DNA of 40,932 nt from Zoogloea sp. (GTDB lineage Bacteria > Pseudomonadota > Gammaproteobacteria > Burkholderiales > Rhodocyclaceae). The position numbers and the translations under genes were made by a program. The stretch lies in contig JAKLLO010000022.1 in NCBI GenBank assembly GCA_023150095.1, positions 1 to 40,932 on the forward strand. The letters are read 5' to 3'. The notes below the pieces were generated by a model that was not told the DNA's origin, searched no databases, and saw only the letters and a list, made by a program, of their open reading frames with translations. Numbering within the stretch: the stretch's first letter is position 1; each line of letters starts with the position of its first letter. Positions 7,631-16,194 of the stretch are shown piece by piece.

Positions 7631-8885
7631 GCCAGTTTCTCCAGTCGGAATGTTCGGGGCGCATGCGCGGTTTTGGGTCCACGATGCTGGGTGCGCGCAG
7701 CAGCGGAAACTGCTGGCTGATGAGGCGCAGGGTCTGGATCGCCGGGCTGGCGAGCAGCAGCTTGACCATCGGGTGGCGCCACGAGAGGCGGTCGACCATG
7801 TCGTTGGCTTCGTAGGGCACGTCGCCGATGCCGTCGCCGTTGCGGTCCCAGCCCACGTAGTTGCTCCAGTGGTTGCCGTCCTGCTTGCCCCAGGTCTCGT
7901 CGCGGGCGGCCACGTATTTGACCTGCTCGCGGTTGGAGATGAAGTCGTTCTTCTCGACCACGTTGCGCACCGACCCGGCCCACAGGTGCACGCCCACCTG
8001 GTTATCCACCACCAGGTTGCCCCGCACGGTGTTGTATTCGGCGTCGTAGATGAAGAAGCCGCGGGCGTTGCCGGCCACCACGTTGTTCTCGACGATGGAA
8101 TCCTGGATGGTGCGCAGCATGATGCCGTGGTCGGAATTGCCCCACGCGCGGTTGTTGCGCACGATCTGGTCGCGCACTTCCATCAGCGCGAGGCCGCCGC
8201 GGTTGTAGTAGCTGTCGTTGTCCTCCCACAGGTTGTGGTAGGAGTTCATGTAGTGGCTGCCGTAGCGGGCGTGGTGCAGGCGGTTGCCACGAAATACCGC
8301 GTGGTGGGACACATCCACGTAGAGCGCGTCACGCACGAAGCTCACGTTGTTGCCGATGATCCTGGCGCCGTCGGTGTTGTAGAGCTGGATGCCGTTGCCG
8401 CGCTGGGCGGAGTCGAGATCGCGCTTGCCGGTGATGGTGTTGTGCTCGATGAGCACCTGGTTGGACTTTTCGATCCACAGCCCGAACAGGGTGTAGGTGA
8501 AGGTGCAGCCAGTCACCCGCGCCCGGTGCGCGCCGGGCTGGATGTAGATGCCGGCATTCTGGGCGCCCAGGTCGTCGCCGGAGTCCGCGACGATCACGCC
8601 TTCGATGGCCACGTCGGGCGCGGCCACGCGGATGGTGTCGCCCTTGCCGCCGCCGTCGATGGTCGGGCGGTCGACGCCGACGAGGGTCAGCGGCTTGTCG
8701 ATGCGCAGGTTTCCGAGGTAATGGCCGCGGGCGACGCGCACGGTGTCGCCGGGGGCGGCGCGATTGATGGCGGCCTGGATCGACTCGCCCGGTTTTACAT
8801 CCCAGCTGGCCGCCTGGGCGCCAGCAGCCGTTCCTGCAGCGAGGAGAGCCAGGGCAAGGCGGAGCGGGCGGAAATGAAGGGGCAC
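7611..8885 (-). CDS. nosD: NosD, periplasmic beta-helix copper-site maturation protein
   Basis: This is a 424-residue protein. The signal peptide starts at a GTG (MPLHFRPLRLALALLAAGTAAGAQA, cleavage before ASWD). The body is a right-handed parallel beta-helix of CASH/NosD repeats with regularly spaced Asn-rich turns (RGNRLHHA, VRNNRAWGNS, VENNVVAGNA, VRGNLVVDNQ). The conserved C-terminal block NHWSNYVGWDRNGDGIGDVPYEANDMVDRL is diagnostic of NosD. The open frame reaches 8996, but the GTG at 8885 (or TTG at 8891) fits the signal peptide. An FNR-like box at 8945-8958 and a RegR-like palindrome at 8921-8937 lie just upstream and would otherwise be inside the gene. It is first in the operon nosD-F-Y-L. 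Confidence 0.93.
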   Translation of the reverse strand: MPLHFRPLRLALALLAAGTAAGAQAASWDVKPGESIQAAINRAAPGDTVRVARGHYLGNLRIDKPLTLVGVDRPTIDGGGKGDTIRVAAPDVAIEGVIVADSGDDLGAQNAGIYIQPGAHRARVTGCTFTYTLFGLWIEKSNQVLIEHNTITGKRDLDSAQRGNGIQLYNTDGARIIGNNVSFVRDALYVDVSHHAVFRGNRLHHARYGSHYMNSYHNLWEDNDSYYNRGGLALMEVRDQIVRNNRAWGNSDHGIMLRTIQDSIVENNVVAGNARGFFIYDAEYNTVRGNLVVDNQVGVHLWAGSVRNVVEKNDFISNREQVKYVAARDETWGKQDGNHWSNYVGWDRNGDGIGDVPYEANDMVDRLSWRHPMVKLLLASPAIQTLRLISQQFPLLRAPSIVDPKPRMRPEHSDWRNWLGKHYR

Positions 8886-8920
8886 GGGCAAGGTGTGGGA
8901 AATCCGGTGAGGCTGCAGTG

Positions 8921-8937
8921 TGCGACGCAATGTCGCA
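8921..8937. promoter_or_regulatory. RegA/PrrA/RegR-type palindromic box before nosD
   Basis: The sequence is TGCGAC-GCAAT-GTCGCA. Read on the minus strand the core GCGACATTGCGTCGC fits the RegR box GNGRCRTTNNGNCGC at every position, and the general RegA/PrrA pattern GCGNC-N5-GNCGC. It lies 36 nt upstream of the GTG start. The family of the binding protein is inferred from the consensus; no RegA homologue lies in this window. Confidence 0.6.
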
Positions 8938-8944
8938 GCAAGCC

Positions 8945-8958
8945 TTGATTTGGGTGAA
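8945..8958 (-). promoter_or_regulatory. FNR/DNR-like box before nosD
   Basis: On the minus strand this reads TTCAC-CCAA-ATCAA, 8 of 10 matches to TTGAT-N4-ATCAA. If centred at -41.5, transcription would start near 8910 and leave a 25-nt leader before the GTG at 8885. The -10 at that spacing (CACACT) is poor, so this is a moderate prediction. Confidence 0.45.
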
Positions 8959-9015
8959 GACCAGCGAGCGGCACGCCTTTCGTAGGGGCGGGGCATGTCG
9001 GTGAGTCGCTTATAT

Positions 9016-9514
9016 GTGGGGGCGACTTCAGTCGCCCAGCTGCGCGTTCAGCAATCCTTGGTTCCTGGCTGGGCGTCCGCGGGCGGCTGAAGCCGCCCCC
9101 ACAGGGGCGGGGGCATGTCGGTGTGTCGATTACTGTGGGGGCGACTTCAGTCGCCCAGCTGCGCGTTCAGCAAATCTTGGTTCCCGGCTGGGTGTCCGCG
9201 GGCGGCTGAAGCCGCCCCCACAGGGGCGGGGGCTTGGTGGTGTGCCGCCTTTCGTGGGGGCGACTTCAGTCGCCCAGCGGCGCGTTGAGCAAACCTTGGT
9301 TCCTGGCTGGGCGTCCGCGGGCGGCTGAAGCCGCCCCCACAGGGGCGGGGGCTGGGTGGCGTGCCGCCTTTCGTGGGGGCGACTTCAGTCGCCCAGCTGT
9401 GCGTTCAGCAATCCTTGGTTCCCGGATGGGCGTCCGCGGGCGGCTGAAGCCGCCCCAACAGGGGCGGGGGCTTGGTGGTGTGCCGCCTTTCGTGGGGGCG
9501 ACTTCAGTCGCCCG
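9016..9514. repeat. REP/BIME array: 119-bp unit, four full copies plus a partial fifth
   Basis: Units start at 9016, 9135, 9254, 9373 and 9492, an exact 119-bp period with scattered substitutions. Each unit holds two related perfect palindromes in opposite sense: GGGCGACT-TC-AGTCGCCC at the unit start and GGGCGGCT-GA-AGCCGCCC about 65 nt later (9081, 9200, 9319, 9438). Both are flanked by GTGGGG/CCCCAC tails, as in bacterial REP elements arranged head to head (BIMEs). The last partial unit overlaps the 3' end of the HAD gene. The array fills the space between nosD and the HAD gene; no RAYT transposase is in the window. Confidence 0.9.
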
Positions 9515-10151
9515 TCGGGTTGCTGGCGGGCAGGTGTTCGGGGAGTTCGTCCAGCCTTTGCAGTAGCGGCGCGTCGCAGTGGGCCTGCAGCGCTTCGGGG
9601 TGGGTGTAGCCCCAGGCGACGCCGAGAAAGTTCATGCCCACGGCCCGGGCGGCGTCGGCGTCGCGGATCTCGTCGCCGATGCAGGTGACGGCCTCGGGCC
9701 TGAGGCGGGTGGTCCAGAGCAGCTCGCGCAGCTTGAAGCGCTTGCCGAACAGGCTGGCGCCGCAGTGCAGGTGGTCGAAGCGCGCGAGGGTGTCTGCGCC
9801 CAGCACGGCGCGGGCGGCGTCGCGGGTGTTGGAGGTGACGAGGGCCAGCGCCACGCCGTCGCCCTGCAGGCGGCGCAGGGTGGCTTCGACGCCGGGGAAG
9901 GGGCGCACGGCGTCGATGCGCGCAAACATCCGCCGGCGCATGTCCACCGCGAGGGTGGGCACTTTCCAGATCGGCACGCCCAGGTGGTCCATCAGTTGCC
10001 GGCTCGACATGCGGCGGATGCGCTGGGTGTCCTCGCCGGCGAGGCTGCGAAAACCATGCACGGCCGCCGCTTCGTCGAGACAGACGCGGAAGGTGTCGAA
10101 GGAGTCGGCGAGGGTGCCGTCCAGGTCGAAGACGACGAGCTTGCAGGTCAT
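9504..10151 (-). CDS. HAD-superfamily hydrolase (phosphoglycolate-phosphatase-like)
   Basis: This is a 215-residue protein. HAD motif I is FDLDGTLADS (residues about 7-16, nucleophile Asp and acid Asp), motif II is LVTSNT (about 103), the Lys motif lies in FGKRFKL, and motif III is CIGDEIRDADAA (about 160). An alpha-helical cap lies between motifs I and II, as in the Gph-like subfamily. The substrate cannot be told from sequence. The ATG at 10151 places motif I at the N-terminus; the longer open frame upstream has no family support. The stop codon and last codons lie within the partial REP palindrome at 9492-9514, so the REP element forms the natural gene end. Confidence 0.85.
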   Translation of the reverse strand: MTCKLVVFDLDGTLADSFDTFRVCLDEAAAVHGFRSLAGEDTQRIRRMSSRQLMDHLGVPIWKVPTLAVDMRRRMFARIDAVRPFPGVEATLRRLQGDGVALALVTSNTRDAARAVLGADTLARFDHLHCGASLFGKRFKLRELLWTTRLRPEAVTCIGDEIRDADAARAVGMNFLGVAWGYTHPEALQAHCDAPLLQRLDELPEHLPASNPTGD

Positions 10152-10488
10152 CGGGGCGGGGGCTGGCTGCTGCAGTTCGGGGCGCAAGGATCGCTGTTTT
10201 TCGCGGGCAGCGCCAGCCTGGCCCGAAAGGCGTGAGATGACGGCCCGGCGCGCCTTCGAGACGGGCTCGCGCGTCGGCCGTGTCAGAAAAATCCTACCGA
10301 CCAACTGTTCAATTCCGACACACATTTGGCGTGCCGCTGACAGACGTGTCGTTTCGCTGATGAAATCATTCATTCCACAAATCAGTCACCCCGCGTGATC
10401 GTAAGCCTCGAAGAAGGCTGGCGGCGGGAGATGGCCTGGACCGGGATTCGCCGGACCAAAAAAGATGCGAGACGTGGAGGAGACAAGC
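10152..10488. other. Intergenic region between divergent HAD and phasin-side genes
   Basis: These 337 bases separate the minus-strand HAD gene from the plus-strand small ORF and phasin. Open frames run through it on both strands but have no family resemblance. It presumably holds the two divergent promoters; no clear -35/-10 pair is seen. Confidence 0.5.
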
Positions 10489-10740
10489 TTGACCAACCAT
10501 GGCAATTCTTTGGTGTGCGTTCCGACCTGGGGTGTCGTCACATCCCTGTCAGCGGATCAACTGGCCTCCAGCGCAGGGGGGCATGCGCCCGGCAGGTATT
10601 ACTTCCTGCTGCCCAGGCGGCGCAGGAGGGCGCGCATCGCAAGCGAGAAGCTGGTGACTCTGTGCGCCTTCGGGCCCTATGTGACCAGCGACGCAGTGAA
10701 CTTCATCCGGACCAGCGCGCTGGCTCTGGGCCTGCTCTAG
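10489..10740 (+). CDS. Possible small protein upstream of the phasin gene
   Basis: This is a candidate 83-residue protein starting at a TTG (10489) with a very strong ribosome binding site, GGAGGAGA, about 5 nt upstream. The sequence has an Arg cluster (PRRRRRARIASEKLVTL) and no membrane segment or known family. Third codon positions are GC-biased like real genes here, but this is weak evidence in so short a frame. It ends 72 nt before the phasin gene and could share its transcript. It may instead be a non-coding leader. Confidence 0.35.
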   Translation: MTNHGNSLVCVPTWGVVTSLSADQLASSAGGHAPGRYYFLLPRRRRRARIASEKLVTLCAFGPYVTSDAVNFIRTSALALGLL

Positions 10741-10812
10741 CCGGTTTCATCCCTGCCGCAGGGCTGCGCGGCCAGGGGCGCTCAACTTTTTTTTCCAGAA
10801 GAGAGCCACAAC

Positions 10813-11325
10813 ATGGACTTTACCCACACCCTGCAAGGCTTTGCCGAGGTCGCTGCCATCAATGGCGACGCCTGCAAGTCGATCTATGGCGTTGCGCTGA
10901 AGGCGACGGAGCGGATCTATTCGCTCAACACCGATTTTGCCCGGGCCCTCATCGAAGGCTATGCCGTCGGCGACACCCACAGCGATTATCAGGAACAGCT
11001 CCGCACGCAGCTCCGTCAGTTTGAACGGGTCAGCGAATATCTCCGCGATGTGAGCGAGGTCTTCGTTGCGACCCAGGCGGAAGTGTTCTCGCTGGGTTCG
11101 GCCAACGCCGAGGAAGTCACCCGCCGGCTCGCCGCCGAGGTGGAAAAGCAATGCCTGTCGTCGGCGTCCGGTAGTCAGACGGCGTTCTCCGACGTGCTGC
11201 ATTCGGCCCTGGACGCCGCCAGCAGCACCTACGAGAAGCTGATCGGTACCTCCCGCGAGATCACCGAAGCCAGCCTCGGGGTGGTCGAGAAGGCCCGCCC
11301 GGGTACGGTGAAGAAAGCCGCGTAG
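10813..11325 (+). CDS. Phasin family protein (PHA granule-associated)
   Basis: This is a 170-residue, almost wholly alpha-helical, Ala/Glu-rich protein without a signal peptide. Its start MDFTHTLQGFAEVAAINGDACKSIYGVALKATERI and the amphipathic helices that follow match the phasin_2 type of betaproteobacterial granule proteins. The C-terminus is Lys/Ala-rich (VEKARPGTVKKAA). Phasins coat polyhydroxyalkanoate granules and set their size and number. A purine-rich ribosome binding site (AGAGAG) precedes the ATG. A 14-bp hairpin lies right after the stop. It stands apart from any PHA synthase in this window, so the role rests on family resemblance. Confidence 0.75.
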   Translation: MDFTHTLQGFAEVAAINGDACKSIYGVALKATERIYSLNTDFARALIEGYAVGDTHSDYQEQLRTQLRQFERVSEYLRDVSEVFVATQAEVFSLGSANAEEVTRRLAAEVEKQCLSSASGSQTAFSDVLHSALDAASSTYEKLIGTSREITEASLGVVEKARPGTVKKAA

Positions 11326-11338
11326 CAAGGGTTGGTGG

Positions 11339-11378
11339 CCGTCGCGTCGCCGGCTGGGGGCGAGCGGCGACGCGACGG
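11339..11378 (+). terminator. Strong hairpin after the phasin gene
   Basis: A perfect 14-bp stem (CCGTCGCGTCGCCG with CGGCGACGCGACGG) surrounds a 12-nt loop, starting 13 nt after the phasin stop. Only two T follow, so it may be a weak or Rho-assisted terminator or an mRNA 3'-end stabiliser. Confidence 0.55.
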
Positions 11379-11475
11379 TTCGCCGCTCGTAGCCCTGTTC
11401 CGGGTGGTGTTGCTCGACCGAGCGACGCGGCCTGCCGTTTGCGGGGCCGCATCGAAAGCGTGACGGGAGGCAGTC

Positions 11476-12864
11476 ATGGCGATGGATCTGCTCAAGTTCG
11501 CACACGAGGTCAAATGGCGGGACGTGTCCTGGTCCGCCTGCACCGGCTGGTTGCGGAGCCTCTCGCTGACCCAGCATCTGCTGCTGCTGGCCCTGACGCC
11601 GCTGCCTTTTCTGCTGGCGGCGTTCTTCATGATGCACCCGGTGGAGCCGAAGCCGTCCCAGGAGCCCGCGAGGCTGGCCCGAGGCGTGGCCTCGGTGCGT
11701 CTGCTTGCCACTGCGGTGGAAGCCGGTGTGTATTTTGGCCGCCCCCAGCAGCTCGAACAGATTGTCGATGCCCTTGGCGGCGCCGACAACGTGACCGCGC
11801 TGGCGATCTACGACCACACTGGCCGTCCGCTGGTGGAGCGGGGCCGGCCGGCGGTCGCCACGCGGGAGCAGGTTCGCGCCGTGCGCGCCGCGAGCTTCAT
11901 CGATGAACGGAGCGGGCGGATGGCCTTTGCCGCACCGGTGATGTCCATGCCGGCCGCCCGCGACGATGGCATCGGCGATGCCTTGTTCACCCTCGTCGAA
12001 CCCCGGGCGGCAGGCTGGGTGCTGCTGGAGTTTGATGCCGCCGCGCCGGTGCCGGCGGATGATCAGCGGTTTCTGCGCCATGCCCTGCTGACGCTGGCTG
12101 CACTGGCGGGCAGCATCTACGTGGCGCTGCGCCTGGGCCACGCCTGGGGTGATCCGATGCTGCGGGTGGCCGACGTGGTGAAGCGCGTGCGTGCCGGACA
12201 GTGGGACGTGCGGCTGAAGGCCGACGTGGCCGGCCGCGAGATGCAGCAGCTGTACGAGGGTATCAACGCGCTGGTCGGCACGCTGGAGGAGACACGCCGC
12301 GCAGTGCAGGCCGGCGCCGATGAAGCCCGGGACCGCTTCGCCTACCAGGCCATGCACGACCACCTCACCGGGCTGCCCAACCGGCGGGCCTTCGACAAGG
12401 CGCTGGACGAGGCCGTGTCGGCGTCGAGGCGGGCTTCCGATCGCTGTGTGCTGTGCTTCATCGACCTCGATTTCTTCAAGGCGGTGAACGATGTCGGCGG
12501 CCATGCAGCCGGTGATGCGCTGCTGCGCGAGGTGGCGAGGCTGATCCAGCAAGGGGTGCGCGTCGGGGATCTGAGCAGCCGTATCGGGGGCGACGAGTTT
12601 GCCCTGCTGCTGCGCGATTGCAGCGCCGACGACGCCCGGCGGATCGCCGAGGGCTTGTGTCATGCGATCTCGGCCCTGCGTTTCCGGTGGGAAGGCCGCG
12701 TGTTTTCCGTGAGCGCCAGCTTCGGGCTGGCCGAGATCGACGCCTCGGTGGAAAGCTGCGCCGCCGCGCTGAAGATTGCCGACGACGCCTGCTACGCCGC
12801 CAAGCGCGAAGGGCGCAATCAGGTCGTGCTGCGTCACGCGGGGAGCCCGGGCCGGGTGGTGTAG
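11476..12864 (+). CDS. Membrane-bound diguanylate cyclase (GGDEF)
   Basis: This is a 462-residue protein. TM1 is at about 31-52 and TM2 at about 200-218, enclosing a periplasmic or extracytoplasmic sensor of about 145 residues. A HAMP-like linker (about 216-270) follows, then a GGDEF domain. The catalytic motif RIGGDEF is intact (GGDEF at 371-375), and the allosteric I-site RVGD lies five residues before it (362-365). The enzyme should make c-di-GMP and be subject to product inhibition. The ATG at 11476 is preceded by GGGAGG at good spacing. It precedes a multi-PAS histidine kinase on the same strand (81-nt gap), suggesting a shared signalling cluster. The sensed ligand is unknown. Confidence 0.9.
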   Translation: MAMDLLKFAHEVKWRDVSWSACTGWLRSLSLTQHLLLLALTPLPFLLAAFFMMHPVEPKPSQEPARLARGVASVRLLATAVEAGVYFGRPQQLEQIVDALGGADNVTALAIYDHTGRPLVERGRPAVATREQVRAVRAASFIDERSGRMAFAAPVMSMPAARDDGIGDALFTLVEPRAAGWVLLEFDAAAPVPADDQRFLRHALLTLAALAGSIYVALRLGHAWGDPMLRVADVVKRVRAGQWDVRLKADVAGREMQQLYEGINALVGTLEETRRAVQAGADEARDRFAYQAMHDHLTGLPNRRAFDKALDEAVSASRRASDRCVLCFIDLDFFKAVNDVGGHAAGDALLREVARLIQQGVRVGDLSSRIGGDEFALLLRDCSADDARRIAEGLCHAISALRFRWEGRVFSVSASFGLAEIDASVESCAAALKIADDACYAAKREGRNQVVLRHAGSPGRVV

Positions 12865-12945
12865 ATCGCGGCCCGCTGGCGCCCGGCGCGATTGCGCACC
12901 ACGGCGGGCGGAACGGCGCGAAAATCCCGCCAAGGCAATCGATGG

Positions 12946-15900
12946 ATGAGTCTAATGGCCGATGACGATAGATGGCGTGACGAGGCGGACGAAGACCCGC
13001 TTCCCCTCGGCGACCTGTGCCGTGAGCTCGACGCGCTGACCACCCGGGAGGCGCAGCTGGAGCTCGAGAACGCCCAGCTGCGGCGCGAACTGATCGGGCT
13101 GGAGGCCGCGCGGGCCAATTACTTCGACTTCTACGAGCTGGCGCCGGTTGGCTTTCTGACCATCGACGAACGGGGCGTGATCCTGCAGGCCAACATCCGG
13201 GCCGCCACGCTGCTGGACGTTCCGATGGGGCGGATCATCGCCCAGCCGGTGGTGAATTTCGTCTGCGAGGGGGATCGGGAGCCTTTCGCCCGCTACTGCC
13301 GGCGTATCTTTGAAACCGCCATGCTGGAAACCTACGAGCTGCGGATGCGCCAGGGTGACGGGCGGCGCGTGTGGGTGCTCGTGGAGGCCGGCGCGGTGAG
13401 GGATTCCGGCGGACAGCCGGTGCTCAACCTGGCGCTCAGCGACATAGGCGAGCGCAAGGAGGCCGAGGCGCTGATGCGCGAGAAGTACGAACTGCAGGCG
13501 CAGCTGACCAAGATCGCCGCGACGGTGCCCGGGGTGATCTGTTCGTTCCGGCTGCGGCCGGACGGCACATCGTGCATGCCCTACGCCAGCGCGGCGCTGG
13601 AGCAGATCTACGGCGTGCGCCCCGAGGAGGTGTGCGAGGACGCGTCGGCGCTGTTTGCGCGGATGCATCCGGGGGATGTGGGCTATGTCCACGAGACGGT
13701 TGCGGCCTCGGCCAGCACCCTGACGGCGTGGCGGGCCGAGTATCGCGTCCTTCATCCCACCAAGGGCGAGCGCTGGGTCGAGGGCCATTCGATGCCCCAG
13801 CGGGAGGCGGATGGCAGCATCCTGTGGCACGGTTTTCTCAGTGACGTGACCGAGCGCAAGCGCATGGAGGCCGCGCTGCGCGACAGCGAGCGGCTGTACC
13901 GCGCCATCGGCGAGTCCATCGACTACGGGGTGTGGGTGTGCGCGCCGGATGGCCGCAACATCTACGCCAGCGAGTCCTTCCTCAAGCTGGTGGGCATGAC
14001 TCAGGCGCAGTGTTCGGATTTCGGGTGGTTCAGCCTGCTGCATCCGGACGATGCCGAGCGCACCCTGGCGCGCTGGATGGAATGCGTCAAGCGGGGTTCG
14101 GTGTGGGATGTGGAGCACCGTTTTCGCGGCGCCGACGGCAACTGGCACGACATCCTGGCGCGGGGCGTGCCGGTGCGCAACGAGCGTGGCGAGATCAGCC
14201 ACTGGGCGGGCATCAACCTCGACATCAGCGGCCTCAAGCAGGTGGAGCAATCCCTGCGCGAGAGCGAGGCGGAGCTGCAGCGCGCCCAGGCCGTGTCGCG
14301 CACGGGCAGCTGGCGGCTGGATCTCGAACGCAACGAGCTGCGCTGGTCCGACGAGAACTACCGCATCTTTGGGGTTCCGAAAGGGGTGCCGCAAACCTAC
14401 GAGACCTTCCTGTCCGTCGTTCACCCGGACGACCGCGAGTTCGTCGACCGCGCCTGGAAGGCGGCGATGAACGGCGCGCCCTACGACGTGGAGCATCGTC
14501 TGGTGGTGGATGGCGAGATCCGCTGGGTGAAGGAGCGCGTCGAGCTGGTGTTCGACGCCGCGGGCAAGCTGGTTGCCGGCATGGGCAGCACCCAGGACAT
14601 CTCCGACAGCAAGCGGGCCGAGGCCGCCCTGGCGGCGAGCGAGTCGCGCTTCCGGCTGGCGATGGAGGCGGTGGCAGGAATGGTCTTCGACTGGGACCGG
14701 GAGAGCGATTCGTTCTACTGCTCGGCGGGTTTCAGCGCGATTTTCGGGCGCGGGACGGAATCCCGGTTCGACCGTCACTGGTGGCAGGCGCGGATTCACC
14801 CGGATGACGCGCGGCGGGTCCGGGAGTCAGTGATGCACTGCCTGAAGCAGCGTTGTGATCGCCTTCAGCTGGAATACCGCCTGTGCAGCGACGACGGGCG
14901 CTGGGTGCATATCTCCGACAGCGTGCGCATCATCCGCGATGCCCGCGGGCGGGTGACGCGGCTGGTGGGCAGCCTGACCGACATCAGCGCCCGCAAGGAG
15001 GTTGAAGCGGCGCTGATGCGCATCAACGATACCCTTGAGGAAAAGGTGGCCGAGCGCACCTTCGAGGCGGAGGAGCGGGCCCGGGCGCTGCTGGAATCCG
15101 AGCGCTTCACTCGGGCCACCATCGACGCGCTCAATTCACCCCTGTGCGTGCTCGATGCGAACGGCGTCATCATCGCGGTCAATCGCGCGTGGCGCGAGTT
15201 TGCGGTGGGCAACGGCGGCGACCCGACGGTGATGAGCGAGGGTGCCAACTACCTGGCGATCTGCGATATGGCCACGCTGGCGGAGTGCTCCGTGGCCGGC
15301 CAGGTGGCGGCCGCCATCCGGAGCGCGGTGGCGGGGTGTCGCGATGATGTGTCGATCGAGTACGAGTGCGCATCGCCCACCGAGCGGCGCTGGTTCGTGC
15401 TCAACCTGAGCTGCTTCCAGGGTGACGGCCCCCTGCGTCTGGTGGCGGTTCACGAGGACATCACCGAGCGCAAGCTGGCGGCCGAAGAGCAGGCCGAGAG
15501 CGCGGCGCGCCTCAAGCGACTTGCGGCCCACCTGGAAACCGTGCGCGAGGAGCAGAACACGACGATTGCCCGTGAGGTGCACGACGAACTCGGAGGCACC
15601 CTGACCATGCTCAAACTCGGGCTGGCCACCACGGTGGACGGCCTGGCGCTGCCGGCGTCCACCCAGGCGCGCTTCGACCGACTGCTGGAACAGGTGGATT
15701 CGGCGCTCAAGACGGTCAAGCGCATCTCCGCCGGGCTGCGCCCTGCGATGCTCGACACGCTGGGGCTGATTGCGACGGTCAAATGGTACGCGGCGGACTT
15801 TTCGCGCATGACGGGCATCGCCATCGACGTGCGGATGCCGGAACGTCTGACGCTTTCCGCGGTCCGTAATACGGCGGTGTTCCGCATCGTCCAGGAAGCG

Positions 15901-16194
15901 CTGACCAATGTGGCCCGGCACGCCGAGGCCACCCGAGCCTCCATCGTGATGGAGATTCAGCACGGCATGCTGGACGTCGAAGTGCGGGACAATGGAATAG
16001 GGCTCGCCGACAGCGAGCGCGATAAATTGGATTCCTTCGGTCTGATCGGAATGCAGGAGCGGGCCCAGTATCTCGGTGGCTGGTTGTCGATCAGCAGCGA
16101 ACCGGGGGCGGGCACCAGTCTGACCCTGCACATTCCGCTCGAAGACTGGGCCGAAGGCTGGAGAGCAGTTGATGGCGAGCGTGTTGATCGTTGA
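12946..16194 (+). CDS. Soluble six-PAS NarL-family sensor histidine kinase
   Basis: This is a protein of about 1082 residues with no membrane segment. A short N-terminal coiled coil (EAQLELENAQLRRELIGLEAAR) leads into about six PAS domains, several ending in the PAC-type DIS/ER motif (DIGERKEAE, DVTERKRME, DISGLKQVE, DISDSKRAE, DISARKEVE, DITERKLAA). The kinase core is HisKA_3: the phosphoacceptor is His879 in REVHDELGG, and the ATPase N/G1 motifs include DNGIGL near 1015 and the final GAGTSL. This is the NarX/DegS-type family that pairs with NarL/FixJ regulators. It overlaps the next gene by 23 nt, so the two are a pair. The ATG at 12946 or 12955 may be used; no clear ribosome binding site decides. 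PAS cofactors cannot be told. Confidence 0.88.
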   Translation: MSLMADDDRWRDEADEDPLPLGDLCRELDALTTREAQLELENAQLRRELIGLEAARANYFDFYELAPVGFLTIDERGVILQANIRAATLLDVPMGRIIAQPVVNFVCEGDREPFARYCRRIFETAMLETYELRMRQGDGRRVWVLVEAGAVRDSGGQPVLNLALSDIGERKEAEALMREKYELQAQLTKIAATVPGVICSFRLRPDGTSCMPYASAALEQIYGVRPEEVCEDASALFARMHPGDVGYVHETVAASASTLTAWRAEYRVLHPTKGERWVEGHSMPQREADGSILWHGFLSDVTERKRMEAALRDSERLYRAIGESIDYGVWVCAPDGRNIYASESFLKLVGMTQAQCSDFGWFSLLHPDDAERTLARWMECVKRGSVWDVEHRFRGADGNWHDILARGVPVRNERGEISHWAGINLDISGLKQVEQSLRESEAELQRAQAVSRTGSWRLDLERNELRWSDENYRIFGVPKGVPQTYETFLSVVHPDDREFVDRAWKAAMNGAPYDVEHRLVVDGEIRWVKERVELVFDAAGKLVAGMGSTQDISDSKRAEAALAASESRFRLAMEAVAGMVFDWDRESDSFYCSAGFSAIFGRGTESRFDRHWWQARIHPDDARRVRESVMHCLKQRCDRLQLEYRLCSDDGRWVHISDSVRIIRDARGRVTRLVGSLTDISARKEVEAALMRINDTLEEKVAERTFEAEERARALLESERFTRATIDALNSPLCVLDANGVIIAVNRAWREFAVGNGGDPTVMSEGANYLAICDMATLAECSVAGQVAAAIRSAVAGCRDDVSIEYECASPTERRWFVLNLSCFQGDGPLRLVAVHEDITERKLAAEEQAESAARLKRLAAHLETVREEQNTTIAREVHDELGGTLTMLKLGLATTVDGLALPASTQARFDRLLEQVDSALKTVKRISAGLRPAMLDTLGLIATVKWYAADFSRMTGIAIDVRMPERLTLSAVRNTAVFRIVQEALTNVARHAEATRASIVMEIQHGMLDVEVRDNGIGLADSERDKLDSFGLIGMQERAQYLGGWLSISSEPGAGTSLTLHIPLEDWAEGWRAVDGERVDR

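Noticed and set aside
8886-8996. N-terminal extension of nosD to 8996
   Set aside because: It would place a charged, non-signal segment before the Sec signal and bury the FNR-like and RegR-like boxes in coding sequence.
9016-9514. CRISPR array
   Set aside because: Period is 119 bp, the whole unit including the 'spacer' is conserved, and palindromes alternate in orientation, which is REP/BIME-like, and no cas genes are near.
10747-12933. 728-codon minus-strand frame opposite the phasin and diguanylate cyclase genes
   Set aside because: It is antisense to two well-supported genes, is rich in His/Arg/Gly/Gln with no domain, and is expected by chance in GC-rich DNA.
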